64,000 bases of DNA from Sphaerospermopsis torques-reginae ITEP-024 (GCF_019598945.1 NZ_CP080598.1:3596001-3660000), one strand, 5' to 3'. Positions 1 to 9,225 are shown, counted from the stretch's first letter. A program made the numbers and translations. The notes: generated from the sequence alone by a model not told the origin.

Positions 1-17
1 AGATATCCCTAGTCATT

Positions 18-45
18 CAATTTTGGATTTTGGATTTTGGATTGG
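18..45 (+). repeat. ATTTTGG heptamer tract
   Basis: About three tandem ATTTTGG-type heptamers lie just upstream of the first gene. The same heptamer recurs at 14459, 48125, 51080 and 51993, so this is a member of the dispersed STRR-type repeats of heterocystous cyanobacteria rather than a promoter element. Confidence 0.8.
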
Positions 46-101
46 TATAAATCAGCAATTGCGTTATCTTAATTCATGAAGGTTAAAAAAGTGCATCTTT
101 C

Positions 102-797
102 ATGAAAGGAAAACAAGTTTTACTCACAGGTGGTACTGGTGGACTAGGTTTAGGTGTCACACCCGCAGTTTTAGCCCAAGGTGCTGATGTTACTATTCCT
201 TATAGTAGTCTTAAAGATGTGGAAAGACTCAAGGGAATTTTATCACCGGCGGATATTGCCAGAATTAAATTTATTCCGGCTAATTTACAAGATGAAGCAT
301 CTGTAAAACAAGTCATTAATAGCATGATGCGAGTAGATGTTTTAATTCATTTGGTGGGTGGTTTTTCGATGGGAAAAACCCACGAATACAGCTTTGATAG
401 TTGGAAAAATGAATTTGAATTAAATCTCAATACTACTTTTTTGACTTGTAAATATAGCCTGGAAAGTATGTTAAAACATGGCTATGGGCGCATTGTTACT
501 GTTAGTTCTCGCGCTGGTGTAGAACCTGCGGGACAATTAGCGGCTTATTCTGCTGCTAAGGCTGGTGTGATAGCATTAACTAAGGCTATAGCTGATGAAA
601 CCAAAGGAACTAATATCACTGCAAATACTGTCCTTCCCAGCGTTATTGATACCCCTACTAACCGCCAAGCGATGGGTGCAGAAAACGCGGATAAATGGGT
701 AAAACCGGAATCTATTGCTGAGGTAATTTGTTTTTTAGCTTCGGAAGCTGCTAAGGATGTGAGAGGCGCTGCTATTCCGGTTTATGGGAATGTTTGA
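102..797 (+). CDS. SDR family NAD(P)-dependent oxidoreductase
   Basis: This 231-residue protein is a classical short-chain dehydrogenase/reductase. The N-terminal TGGTGGLGLG (residues 9-18) is the TGxxxGxG dinucleotide-binding loop. Ser near VTVSS and the later YSAAK supply the catalytic Ser-Tyr-Lys set, and the length is normal for the family. The N-terminus is MKGKQVLLTGG, so the start is well placed. It probably reduces or oxidises a carbonyl/hydroxyl substrate in the cytosol, but the substrate cannot be read from sequence. It stands alone, followed by its own hairpin terminator, and is not obviously linked to the defence-like operon downstream. Confidence 0.9.
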   Translation: MKGKQVLLTGGTGGLGLGVTPAVLAQGADVTIPYSSLKDVERLKGILSPADIARIKFIPANLQDEASVKQVINSMMRVDVLIHLVGGFSMGKTHEYSFDSWKNEFELNLNTTFLTCKYSLESMLKHGYGRIVTVSSRAGVEPAGQLAAYSAAKAGVIALTKAIADETKGTNITANTVLPSVIDTPTNRQAMGAENADKWVKPESIAEVICFLASEAAKDVRGAAIPVYGNV

Positions 798-840
798 TAA
801 TTGAATTGTAGATTTTTTTTGTATATTTTTTGTGATTAAT

Positions 841-881
841 ACCCATTCAGGAAAATAACTGGATGGGTGTTTTTTATTTTT
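841..881 (+). terminator. Rho-independent terminator after SDR gene
   Basis: ACCCATTCAG (841-850) pairs with CTGGATGGGT (859-868) with one G-U pair, and is followed directly by a run of T. It sits about 45 bp after the SDR stop and fits an intrinsic terminator on the + strand. Confidence 0.75.
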
Positions 882-986
882 GAATAGTAGAATAATATTA
901 AGTTTTGCTGGTATTGCCATAGGCTGCGGTATAATGTATTATTGAAAATTATTAGAAATTATAAATCAATCCATTAAGTAAAATCT

Positions 987-2408
987 ATGTATATAAGAAA
1001 AATAGAAATTAAAAATCTGTGGGGAAATAATTTTTCCTGGACACTAAATCAAGATGTCAATGTTTTGATTGGTAAAAACGGTTCAGGTAAATCAACAATA
1101 CTCAAAATGCTTAATGAAGCAGTTCAGCCAATTGAAGATAATCAACTTAATTTTAGATTATTTGATCCTATTGATGAAATGATTATTGCCTTAGAAGATG
1201 ATATTGTCATCAGAGTTGATAGTGAAAACAGAAGTATCACTGGTAACAAACAAGACATCAACTATACATTAAACACATCATTTATTAACACTTTCGATGT
1301 AGTTGAAAAAAGTGTAGATCCAAATCTCACATTACTTGATTATCAATTAGATAAACTAAAACTAGAATTTGTAACTTATCAAAGAGATTTATCAAATAAA
1401 GTTGAAACAATTTTAAAACAAGATGATGGAGAAAGTAGACTAAATCAATTAGCTAAAATTGAAGCTATATATGAACCCAAAAAAACATTTATTGAAATAA
1501 TAAATTATCTATTTACTCATACAGATAAAAAATTTGATGAAAAGGAATTTCATTTTATTAAAACAGGGATTCAAACCCCAATATTACCCCAAGATTTGTC
1601 ATCAGGGGAAAAACAAATACTGATTATTTTATTAAAAACATTATTGCAAGACAAACAGCCTTATATATTATTGATGGATGAGCCAGAAATATCATTACAC
1701 ATTGACTGGCAAAGAAGTTTGATAGAACACATCAGACAAATAAACCCCAATTGTCAAATTATTATTACAACTCATTCACCGACTATTTTTTATCAAGGAT
1801 GGATTGAGAAAACAACAAAAATTGAGGAAATTAAATCTGCTGTTGAAAATTCAACAGAAGTTACAACAATTATAGACAATAATACACAATTACAAGGTCG
1901 GCTAGAAAAAATAAAAAATGATTTTAGAGGTTTTTATGGTAGTGAATTTGCTAAACTTTATCAATTTAATCGTCACATCAAAGCATATACTTCATTCACA
2001 AAAGATGAATGTCTGGAATTGTTAAATTTTCTCCAAGAAAATCAGATCGTTCCTGATGTCATTACTTTTACTACTCTGATTTCAAAACTTAACAATTATG
2101 CTGATGCAAAAGAAATTTTTGATTTAATATTAGCAGAAACTTATACAAAATTATCTCATGTTAAGCCTAATGAAATCACACTTAATACTTTGATAAAAAA
2201 AGTTAATACAGTGGAAGCAGGTTTAGAGCTTATTCAAAATCTAAGCAATCACGAAAAACTGCAATTATATCCTGATATAATCACTTTCAGCACTTTGTTG
2301 GGTAAAGCCAAAAACACAGATGAAATTAATTTATTGGAAGAAATGCGAGAGTATTATAAAATCAAACCAAATTATAGATACTTAAATAAATTAAAGTTCA
2401 AAAGGTAA
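987..2408 (+). CDS. AAA/ABC-type ATPase (PARIS AriA-like) with C-terminal PPR-like repeats
   Basis: A 473-residue OLD/AAA15-type ABC ATPase. Visible motifs: Walker A GKNGSGKST (29-37), ABC signature SSGEKQ (205-210), Walker B ILLMDEPE (227-234), and the H-loop TTHS (261-264). A long charged insertion lies between Walker A and the signature. From about residue 340 the protein changes character: three units beginning near 355, 392 and 428 share the pattern P-D/N-x-I-T-x-x-T-L-I/L with a ~36-residue period, which is what pentatricopeptide (PPR) helical repeats look like. The stop is four bases from the start of a DUF4435-like gene, so the two are co-translated. AriA ATPase plus AriB (DUF4435, TOPRIM-like) is the PARIS anti-phage pair; assignment here is by motif and gene order only. 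Low GC (AT-rich codons) compared with neighbours suggests transfer. The PPR-like tail is not a feature I know for this family. Confidence 0.75.
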   Translation: MYIRKIEIKNLWGNNFSWTLNQDVNVLIGKNGSGKSTILKMLNEAVQPIEDNQLNFRLFDPIDEMIIALEDDIVIRVDSENRSITGNKQDINYTLNTSFINTFDVVEKSVDPNLTLLDYQLDKLKLEFVTYQRDLSNKVETILKQDDGESRLNQLAKIEAIYEPKKTFIEIINYLFTHTDKKFDEKEFHFIKTGIQTPILPQDLSSGEKQILIILLKTLLQDKQPYILLMDEPEISLHIDWQRSLIEHIRQINPNCQIIITTHSPTIFYQGWIEKTTKIEEIKSAVENSTEVTTIIDNNTQLQGRLEKIKNDFRGFYGSEFAKLYQFNRHIKAYTSFTKDECLELLNFLQENQIVPDVITFTTLISKLNNYADAKEIFDLILAETYTKLSHVKPNEITLNTLIKKVNTVEAGLELIQNLSNHEKLQLYPDIITFSTLLGKAKNTDEINLLEEMREYYKIKPNYRYLNKLKFKR

Positions 2409-2412
2409 AATA

Positions 2413-3423
2413 ATGAAAGAGCAGGATTATGAAATGTTGGCTAAAAGAATGGTAGAAGATGCCTGGATGAGAGGGTGTGATATTTCTGTATTAGTTGAGG
2501 ATATTTATGATCAAAGACTTTGGGAATGTATCATTGAAAATGTCAAACCAGAATTAAGAGATAAAATTGATTTTCCTAATCCTGTTCCTAGAGGAACTCG
2601 TGGAAAAGATATCTTAAAAAAGTTTAAAGATTTTGTCAGTGAAAAACTCATTATTTGTGTTGATAGTGATTGTGAATATCTTTATGATGAGCAAGTTTGG
2701 TATATTGCTAAATATATTTATCACACAGTTGTTTATAGTAAAGAAAATTTCCAATGTCATCATTTATCATTAAATGAAATCTGCAAAGATTTAACCACCA
2801 AGAGATATGATAATTTCCAAGCTTTGCTAGAAAATATTTCTCGAAAAGTCGCGCCTTTATTTTATATTTGGTTTTATTTAAGAGAAAATCAGATTCAAAG
2901 TTTTGATGAGACTGCTATTAATAAAGAAACATTTAAAAAAATTTTGCGTTTTCAAGGAACTGAATTTGATAATATTGGAAATGAGAATATTTTATATCAA
3001 AAGATTGAAGAAAGGGTGAATGATATATTAGACAAACTGAGAAATGAAATGGGTGAAGGTTGGTATGATGCCACTTTTGAACATGATATTCCTGAAATCA
3101 AAAACCGATTATTAGAACAATATTCAATCCAGGAAGAAAAAATTTTAGACTTTTATTATGGACATAGTGTATTAGAAGAATTTGTTCAACCCTTCATGGA
3201 AACAATTATTAGAATATTGACTAATTTAAAGATAGAGGAAGTAAGGCAGAATCTAAGTGAAGCTACGGAACAGGTTATTAACGAAACAATCAGTAGAATT
3301 GAAAATATTGCAAAAAAAGATATTGACACTAAATTGAGTGACAGTTTTAAATATCTTATTGCTAATAAAGTTGATCAGAATCTGGAAAAAATTAAAACAA
3401 AATTAGCTACAGAAATTAATTAG
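2413..3423 (+). CDS. DUF4435/TOPRIM-like protein (PARIS AriB-like effector)
   Basis: 336 residues, starting 4 bp after the ATPase stop. The N-terminal part has the TOPRIM-like pattern: a glutamate after a hydrophobic strand (VLVEDIYDQ, E29) and a DxD strand end (LIICVDSDCEYL, D84 and D86). The arrangement matches DUF4435 proteins that act as the nuclease effector next to an ABC ATPase in PARIS/OLD-like systems. The C-terminal ~150 residues are charged and helical with a possible coiled coil. Known PARIS effectors cleave host tRNA when released by the ATPase; whether this one does so is inference. It could instead belong to another ATPase/TOPRIM retron- or OLD-like defence type. Confidence 0.7.
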   Translation: MKEQDYEMLAKRMVEDAWMRGCDISVLVEDIYDQRLWECIIENVKPELRDKIDFPNPVPRGTRGKDILKKFKDFVSEKLIICVDSDCEYLYDEQVWYIAKYIYHTVVYSKENFQCHHLSLNEICKDLTTKRYDNFQALLENISRKVAPLFYIWFYLRENQIQSFDETAINKETFKKILRFQGTEFDNIGNENILYQKIEERVNDILDKLRNEMGEGWYDATFEHDIPEIKNRLLEQYSIQEEKILDFYYGHSVLEEFVQPFMETIIRILTNLKIEEVRQNLSEATEQVINETISRIENIAKKDIDTKLSDSFKYLIANKVDQNLEKIKTKLATEIN

Positions 3424-3463
3424 TTTTATTAATTTGATAAAAAAATCTAACAGTAATTATCTT

Positions 3464-3721
3464 TTAGAATTAGTAGAAAGAATGCTGGTTGACAAATTCT
3501 CATCCTATACCCGTCAGGAGTTAGAAGCAATGCTTGGATTAACAGAATGACAAAAAACCCGATTTGATCAAGAAGTCAAAGAAGAAACAGAGTTAGAAAC
3601 TAAGTTAAAAACCATTCCTAGACTGTTAAATGAGGGGCTAAATGTAGAACAAATCGCTCCTATACTTGAGTTAGATATCGAAGTCGTGCAACAAGCGATC
3701 GCAAAGCAAAATAATAAATAG
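3464..3721 (+). pseudogene. Rpn-family nuclease/transposase relic (C-terminal part)
   Basis: Reading from 3464 gives LELVERMLVDKFSSYTRQE..., then an in-frame TGA at 3548-3550, then QKTRFDQEVKEE... up to a TAG at 3719-3721. The stretch before the stop matches the region LLETVLLSKFSQLTRQEIEA of the three intact Rpn-like genes at 53-55.5 kb, and QKTR continues that alignment. No N-terminal nuclease domain is left. It is a decayed, 5'-truncated member of that family, lying directly behind the defence-like operon. Confidence 0.75.
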
Positions 3722-3793
3722 ACATTCGATGAACAAATATAGGGGCAATAGTCAAAGTTTACTAAAGTAAACTATAGATTGATGGGTATTTTT

Positions 3794-3843
3794 AGTCATC
3801 TTTAGATGACTTTTGCTATGAGACTGGGAATTCATTCCCAGTC
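3794..3843. other. Two intergenic hairpins
   Basis: AGTCATC/GATGACT (3794-3811, followed by TTTT) and the almost perfect palindrome GACTGGGAAT/ATTCCCAGTC (3822-3843) lie between the Rpn relic and the convergent deoxyhypusine-synthase-like gene. They probably end transcription from one or both sides. Confidence 0.55.
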
Positions 3844-3859
3844 GGATCATGGGTTTTAC

Positions 3860-5008
3860 CTAACGCTTCACCGGCGTACCGCAGGGATAAGTCGCTACTT
3901 CCTCCCCACCTTCCTTAACTACCGGGTTATCCTTCGCTGCTAAATAATCTTTTTGCAAAGTATCTAACAACTCATCCCGTCTATCATACAACCGCTTTAA
4001 AGGACGAGGTTCACATTGATTTAACACATAAGCTGTTACCAATGGCAGCGCAATTGTACTATCGGTATAACAAACGATCGCGCTGGGTAACTCATCCGGG
4101 TCAATTTTACCCCAACTCACTGCTTCTGCGGGAGTTGCACCTGATAAACCGCCTGTATCTGGACGCGCATCGGTAAACTGGACAAAGAAATCATGTCCTC
4201 TTTCTTCTAATCCTAAAACCTCGTGAATTTGCGGTTGGGTTTGTAACAAAAAGTTCTTAGGACTGCCTCCACCAAGAATTACAGCCGCGCTTTTACCGTC
4301 TGTTTCCCGTGCAGCATAGGCGATCGCCGCAGTTTCATTCACGTCAATAGCTGGATCTAACACCAACTTAGAACCCTCTAAAGCTAAAGCTGCCACATTC
4401 ATCCCTATAGAACTATCACCAGGGGAAGAAGTATAAATCGGTACGCCATATTCATAAGCTGTAGCTAACAAACAGGAATGCTGTACACCTAATTGTTTTT
4501 CTACTTCCCGCACATATTTACCCAGTAAATAATGAAATTCAGCCGTTCCCATGCGCTTTTGAAAAGGTTCAGCTTGGAGAATTTTACGGATAAAAGCGTC
4601 GGTTTCTAACAGCACATCATAGCCAAAAATAATGTCATAAATACGGATTGTTCCTTGTTCCCGTAATTTGACATCATCTAAAAATGGACTACCCGCAAAC
4701 AATTCAAAACCTAAACCATAGTGCATATCATGGTAAAGATTCGCACCAGTGCTGATCATCCAATCAATGCAACCATGACGAATTAAAGGCGCTAAGGCGG
4801 AAACTCCAAAACCTGCTGGTGTCAAAGCACCGGAAAGACTCACCCCGACGGTGACACCTGGTTGAAAGATATCCTGACTCAGCAGTTGACAAGCTTCCCG
4901 TAACCGGGCTGAATTATAAGCAGTGAAGTAATTGTTAATTAAATCAACCACACTAATGTCGGCTGACATGGGTATGGGTGCAATTTTTTTACCTTGTTTT
5001 TTTGACAT
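3860..5008 (-). CDS. Deoxyhypusine synthase-like protein
   Basis: 382 residues, close in length to eukaryotic/archaeal deoxyhypusine synthase. The family hallmarks are present: [10 protein letters not shown] near residue 60, [17 protein letters not shown] and the active-site block EAVSWGKI, whose lysine forms the enzyme-imine intermediate in DHS. Bacteria lack hypusinated eIF5A, so bacterial DHS-like enzymes are thought to act in polyamine metabolism (homospermidine-type synthesis from spermidine or putrescine, NAD-dependent). Cytosolic. It is monocistronic and convergent with the relic at 3.5-3.7 kb. The exact polyamine product is not decidable from sequence. Confidence 0.85.
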   Translation of the reverse strand: MSKKQGKKIAPIPMSADISVVDLINNYFTAYNSARLREACQLLSQDIFQPGVTVGVSLSGALTPAGFGVSALAPLIRHGCIDWMISTGANLYHDMHYGLGFELFAGSPFLDDVKLREQGTIRIYDIIFGYDVLLETDAFIRKILQAEPFQKRMGTAEFHYLLGKYVREVEKQLGVQHSCLLATAYEYGVPIYTSSPGDSSIGMNVAALALEGSKLVLDPAIDVNETAAIAYAARETDGKSAAVILGGGSPKNFLLQTQPQIHEVLGLEERGHDFFVQFTDARPDTGGLSGATPAEAVSWGKIDPDELPSAIVCYTDSTIALPLVTAYVLNQCEPRPLKRLYDRRDELLDTLQKDYLAAKDNPVVKEGGEEVATYPCGTPVKR

Positions 5009-5313
5009 TTTTTACTCTCTCATGGTAAATACCCCGCATTTAATGTTATCTATTTTTTAGGCGGTTGTTTCAAGTTGGGTTGATATATTTTTTTAAACTA
5101 ACCGGTCCAGGCACGGAGAACACAGAGAAAATCAAAATGTTAATTTTTTGGTTAAGTTTTTGGGAAATGTGAAATTATGTGATCAGTTATTACAGAATTT
5201 TTGGGTTTCTTATATTAAAATTAAAAAATTAGTAATTATATAAACTTCGCAGTCAAAGTTGTTGCTAGATAAGACTTATTGAAATTTATCCCAAAGGATT
5301 AAGTCAGAAACCG
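5009..5313. other. Intergenic region between divergent genes
   Basis: Contains a short copy of the GCACGGAGAACACAGAG-type interspersed sequence near 5107 (related copies near 17125, 34095 and 43380) and otherwise AT-rich sequence. It must hold promoters for the DHS-like gene (leftward) and the DUF433 gene (rightward), but no clear -35/-10 pair can be chosen. Confidence 0.5.
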
Positions 5314-5607
5314 ATGCCAACCCTCACAGACATTTCCACTTTGATTGTTAGGACACCAGGTACTTGTGGTGGTCGTCCGCGAATCGCTGACACTCGTATT
5401 ACTGTACAGTATATTGTCAATGAGATTAAATCTGGTATGACCCCAGAAGAAATCATTGAAGATAAGCCTTTTTTGACAATTGCAGGTATTTATACTGCGT
5501 TGGCTTATTATTATGCTAATAAGGAATTACTAGATATTGAATTTGCTAGATATCAAGAAGAATGTCAGCGACTTGAATTAGAATATAAAGCAAGACATCT
5601 ATCATGA
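5314..5607 (+). CDS. DUF433 antitoxin (VapB-like)
   Basis: 97 residues with the DUF433 pattern: GTCGGRPRIADTRITVQYI near the N-terminus followed by a helix with MTPEEIIEDKPFLT and YTALAYYYANKE. DUF433 proteins carry a winged-helix-like DNA-binding fold and act as antitoxins for PIN-like toxins. It overlaps the downstream DUF5615 gene by 4 bp (ATGA), typical of toxin-antitoxin operons, and presumably represses its own promoter. Confidence 0.9.
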   Translation: MPTLTDISTLIVRTPGTCGGRPRIADTRITVQYIVNEIKSGMTPEEIIEDKPFLTIAGIYTALAYYYANKELLDIEFARYQEECQRLELEYKARHLS

Positions 5608-5966
5608 ATCGTATTTGCTTCTATTTAGATGAAGATACTATCAAAACTGCACTGATACAAGCATTGAAAAATGCTGATTTAGATGTTGTGACAGTTGCCG
5701 ATGTTAAGAGATTGGGTTATACCGATGAAGAACAACTAATTTGGGCAACAGAGCAAAAGCGAGTCATTTATAGTTTCAATATCGGTGATTTTTGTAGATT
5801 ACATCGTGATTTTATGGCTGAGAATAAAAGTCATACTGGAATCATTTTAGCTTCACAACAGCAATATTCGGTTGGTCAACAACTACGAGGATTATTGAAA
5901 CTGGCTGCTGAAAAGTCAGCCCAAGACATGGTTAACGAATTGGTATTTCTTAGTGCTTATGTTTAA
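5604..5966 (+). CDS. DUF5615 PIN-like toxin
   Basis: 120 residues. The opening CFYLDEDTIKTALIQAL carries the acidic PIN-type residues (D8, E9), with further acidic positions at ADVKRLGYTDEEQL and SFNIGDFCRLH. DUF5615 proteins are PIN-fold RNases paired with DUF433 antitoxins; the 4-bp overlap with the upstream gene supports this pairing. Likely an RNA-cleaving growth regulator. Target RNA unknown. Confidence 0.88.
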   Translation: MNRICFYLDEDTIKTALIQALKNADLDVVTVADVKRLGYTDEEQLIWATEQKRVIYSFNIGDFCRLHRDFMAENKSHTGIILASQQQYSVGQQLRGLLKLAAEKSAQDMVNELVFLSAYV

Positions 5967-6135
5967 AAATCACCAACAAAATAAATGATTATGGTTTTAT
6001 TATAATGTTGTGACAATTTTGAATTATTAAGATTACAGCTAACAGAATTTATCTCATTTCTCCTGTAACTTTACTCAAGACAAAACAATTATACTTCATT
6101 CTCGTAGGCTTAACAGTTATTTATCAATAGGGTTT

Positions 6136-6822
6136 ATGAAAAACGACCAACCAGAAGAATTAAATTCTGATCAGGAAATTTCCCGTTTAATAGATGAGGT
6201 CATGTCATCTTCAACTGCATCCCTGAATGATGAACAGTACCGCAAAAAAATGCAGCGTCGCAAGGAGATACAAGATCAACGTATAGCTAAAGCCATACCA
6301 GAAAAAGGTTTAATTATTGTTAATACAGGTAATGGCAAGGGTAAGACTACTGCTGCTTTGGGTATGGTCATGCGATCGCTTGGTCATGGATATAAAGTAG
6401 CGATCATCCAATTTATTAAAGGTGCTTGGGAACCTTCAGAAAAGCGGGTTTTTAGTCATTGGCCAGATCAACTAGAATTTCATGCAATGGGTGAAGGTTT
6501 CACCTGGGAAACCCAGGACCGTGATAGAGACTTGGAGAAAGCTAACGCTGCTTGGGAAAAATCTTTAGAATTTATCCGCAACCCAGAGTTTAAACTTGTA
6601 CTCTTGGATGAAATTAATATTGCTCTCAAACTTGGTTATTTACAAGTTGAACAAATCTTAGCAGGTTTAGCCGAAAAACCACGAGATAAACACATAATTC
6701 TTACAGGTAGAGGCGCACCACCGGCTTTAATTGAAAAAGCGGATCTAGTCACAGAAATGACTTTAATTAAGCATCCTTTTAAAGATCAAGGAATTAAAGC
6801 GCAAGCGGGAATAGAGTATTAA
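6136..6822 (+). CDS. cobO: Cob(I)yrinic acid a,c-diamide adenosyltransferase
   Basis: 228 residues, CobO/BtuR type. The P-loop GNGKGKTTAALGM lies near residue 66 and the family blocks VAIIQFIKGAW, LVLLDEINIALKLGYL and IILTGRGAPPALIEKADLVTEM follow in the usual order, ending with a KHPFKDQGIKAQAGIEY tail typical of the family. It transfers the adenosyl group of ATP to the cobalt of corrinoids in cobalamin synthesis or salvage. The N-terminal ~55 charged residues are the usual variable extension. No other cobalamin gene is adjacent. Confidence 0.93.
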   Translation: MKNDQPEELNSDQEISRLIDEVMSSSTASLNDEQYRKKMQRRKEIQDQRIAKAIPEKGLIIVNTGNGKGKTTAALGMVMRSLGHGYKVAIIQFIKGAWEPSEKRVFSHWPDQLEFHAMGEGFTWETQDRDRDLEKANAAWEKSLEFIRNPEFKLVLLDEINIALKLGYLQVEQILAGLAEKPRDKHIILTGRGAPPALIEKADLVTEMTLIKHPFKDQGIKAQAGIEY

Positions 6823-6839
6823 AATCAAGGAGTCAGTAG

Positions 6840-6860
6840 GGGTTTAGCACTGCTAAACCC
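6840..6860. repeat. Interspersed hairpin GGGTTTAGCA/TGCTAAACCC
   Basis: A perfect 10-bp stem with a single-base loop, embedded in a larger GTAGGGGTTTAGCA...ACCCGTAC unit. A related copy sits at 17034-17060 and a decayed one near 25213. Likely a dispersed palindromic repeat that may double as a terminator for cobO. Confidence 0.65.
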
Positions 6861-6942
6861 GTACAGGAGTCAGAATATTTCAAATATTGATTTTGGGCGT
6901 AACTGTTAACAAGCTGAACGCTGACTGCTAATAGCAAAATGC

Positions 6943-7665
6943 TTACCTGAAATGTTGACTACAAGCTTGTAAAATTTTTCTATCATTAGCACTAACAGAA
7001 TTTAATTGATGATAGTCTTGCAGTTCTATAGAATAAGCATAGGTAGCAGTATCTTCATCGGTGAAGGTGGGTATTCTGCTAGTAGTTGAAACTTGAGTTA
7101 CACCAGTTTCACCAGGAGAGCTAGTTACAGTCATTGCTAACTCACCAGATTGAGCAATTGTACCTTGAAAACAGCTAAACTCAGAACTGGGCATATACAA
7201 AGCACCAATTACCTTTCCTTGCTGTTTTTGAAACACAATATAACCTTGTCCTAACTCGTTTGGTGTTGAGGACTGTCCATAAAGATAAATTCCATCTTTT
7301 TCAGGAAAATTAACAGGTGATTTTCCTCCTCCTTGTTTTGTATTTGTGGGTATATTGTGTAACGTTCTATTTAAAGCTTCAGATTCTACATTAGATTCTA
7401 CATTTTGTGGTTCAACAGTATTTAACTGAAGTTGACTTCTTTGATCTCTAATATCTCGCAGTCTTGACAAAAGAGAGTTTTCATTGTTACTGTGAATTTG
7501 ATTTGTATAACTTGGTAAATTCGCTGCTGTGGCTGTAGATTTCAGGTTAATTTTCACCTGTTCACCAATTACACCTAAACCTAAAATTCCAAATGTAATT
7601 AGTAAGCCAACAACGGGAAGTTTGAATTTACCTTGGGGAATGAACTGACAATTTTTGTTAAGCAC
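6943..7665 (-). CDS. Hypothetical exported/membrane-anchored protein
   Basis: 240 residues. A GTG start is supported by AGGAG seven bases upstream. Residues ~17-34 (LPVVGLLITFGILGLGVIG) form one membrane segment or uncleaved signal anchor. A low-complexity linker follows, then a compact C-terminal domain (from ~120: KDGIYLYGQSSTPNELGQGY, VIGALYMPSSEFSCFQG) with two to three cysteines. This looks like a conserved cyanobacterial periplasmic protein, but I do not recognise a named family and propose no function. Confidence 0.7.
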   Translation of the reverse strand: MLNKNCQFIPQGKFKLPVVGLLITFGILGLGVIGEQVKINLKSTATAANLPSYTNQIHSNNENSLLSRLRDIRDQRSQLQLNTVEPQNVESNVESEALNRTLHNIPTNTKQGGGKSPVNFPEKDGIYLYGQSSTPNELGQGYIVFQKQQGKVIGALYMPSSEFSCFQGTIAQSGELAMTVTSSPGETGVTQVSTTSRIPTFTDEDTATYAYSIELQDYHQLNSVSANDRKILQACSQHFR

Positions 7666-8162
7666 CCGACATCTCCTGTAACTAAAATAACTACTGTTAT
7701 CTACTTACCTAAATAATAACCAAACACCAATACTTAAAGATTCCTGCAAAAGTTTTATCTATATTATCTGGAATAAAAAACCATCAAAAGATGAAGTTTT
7801 TATAGATTTTAGTTGATAATCTCAAAATATCATTGTTGAAAAGTGTAATGCTTCGCATTAGAGAGTCATTCTTGTGGGAGATGACAAAAATCTTTTTACC
7901 AACTTTGATTTAATATTTAATTGAGATATATTAAGTTTGACATTTGTATTGTCAATTCCTCAATGGGTGAAAACAGGTAAAGTATTGATCCTGATCACTT
8001 GATTGGATATCAAAGTTTGATATAAACCATTAACTGACATCTTGATGATCATGGGTCTAAAGATTAACTACAACAGCAAACCTGGGGATTTCGGATCAGA
8101 GCAAAAAAAAATTCAGTAAAAATTCCTGGGTAAGTGAAATACTAACCAAACCCCTATTCCCT
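7666..8162. other. Intergenic region upstream of exported protein
   Basis: About 500 bp with no convincing ORF. AT-rich; includes a small hairpin around AATGCTTCGCATT near 7848. It should contain the promoter of the leftward hypothetical gene. Confidence 0.5.
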
Positions 8163-8192
8163 AAAAAAATTGCCTCCTAAATATTAGGAGGC
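8163..8192 (-). terminator. Rho-independent terminator of sigma factor gene
   Basis: On the minus strand, a perfect 9-bp stem GCCTCCTAA/TTAGGAGGC with a 3-base loop is followed by seven T. It lies 50 bp past the sigma factor stop. Confidence 0.85.
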
Positions 8193-8241
8193 GAACCGCC
8201 AAAAGTCATATTTTCTAACAAGCAGGTGCTTGTCTACGCTT

Positions 8242-9225
8242 TTAGCTGGCAACGTATTCTTTAACATTGGCGCGACGACGGCGTAAATGTGCAAGTGCTT
8301 GATGTTCTAGTTGACGGACTCGCTCACGGCTAAGGTTCAACCGTTCACCAACTTTCGCCAAGGACATTTCATTACCATCTTCTAAACCAAACCGTAAAGC
8401 TAAAACTTCCCGTTGTTGGGGTGTGAGTTCTGCCAACAGGTTATTTAAGTCTTGGCGCAAAAATTCCTGAGTGGTGTAATACTCTGGAGATGGACCTTCA
8501 TCTTCCAACATTTCTTGCAGTTCGGTGTCTTGGTTATCACCAACCCGCACATCTAAAGAAACTGGTTGACGTGCCATATTCAGATATTCACGAATCTGAG
8601 CAGGTTCTAATTCCAGTTCTTTGGCGATTTCTGTTGGTGTTGGAGACCTGCCCAACTTTTGCGCCAACTCCCGTTGCACCTTTTTAATTTTGTTCAGCTT
8701 TTCGGTAATATGGATAGGTAAGCGGATAGTGCGACCTTGTTGAGCGATCGCTCGTGTAATCGCTTGCCGAATCCACCAGTAAGCATAAGTCGAGAATTTA
8801 TAACCCCGCATGGGATCAAATTTCTCTACCCCCCGTTCTAAACCTAATGTTCCTTCCTGGATCAAATCCAGAAATTCCATGTTTCGTTTCTGGTATTTTT
8901 TGGCGATCGCCACAACCAAGCGCAAATTCGCTTCAATCATTTTTTGCTTGGCTCGCTTACCTAACGCCACCGTATGTTTAACTTCATTTTCTGATTGGTT
9001 AACATGGGCAGCCCATTCTGCTAAACTAGGTTCATGGTCTAGTTTTTTCGCTAAAGCTTCTTTACCTTCAAGCAGCGTCATCATTTGCTGCACTTGCTTC
9101 CCATAAACAATCTCTTGCTCACGGGTTAGTAGTGGCACACGGCCAATTTCCCGCAGATAGGTTCGCACCATATCAGCCGTGAATTTGGCATTCAGGTTTT
9201 CAGTTTCGTTGTTAACAGTAGGCAT
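8242..9225 (-). CDS. Group 2 RNA polymerase sigma-70 factor
   Basis: 327 residues with all regions of a primary-like sigma factor but without the long region 1.1 of the principal sigma. Region 1.2 DMVRTYLREIGRVPLLTREQE, region 2 (ANLRLVVAIAKKYQ, LDLIQEGTLGLERGVEKFD, FSTYAYWWIRQAITRAI), region 3 (LPIHITEKLNKIKKVQREL) and region 4 with the LNLSRERVRQLEHQAL helix-turn-helix are all present. Cyanobacterial group 2 factors (SigB/SigC/SigD/SigE types) are non-essential and respond to light, nutrient or redox stress. The start resembles SigB/SigD-type proteins, but I cannot choose between subtypes. AGAGGA precedes the ATG, and an intrinsic terminator follows the gene. Confidence 0.93.
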   Translation of the reverse strand: MPTVNNETENLNAKFTADMVRTYLREIGRVPLLTREQEIVYGKQVQQMMTLLEGKEALAKKLDHEPSLAEWAAHVNQSENEVKHTVALGKRAKQKMIEANLRLVVAIAKKYQKRNMEFLDLIQEGTLGLERGVEKFDPMRGYKFSTYAYWWIRQAITRAIAQQGRTIRLPIHITEKLNKIKKVQRELAQKLGRSPTPTEIAKELELEPAQIREYLNMARQPVSLDVRVGDNQDTELQEMLEDEGPSPEYYTTQEFLRQDLNNLLAELTPQQREVLALRFGLEDGNEMSLAKVGERLNLSRERVRQLEHQALAHLRRRRANVKEYVAS

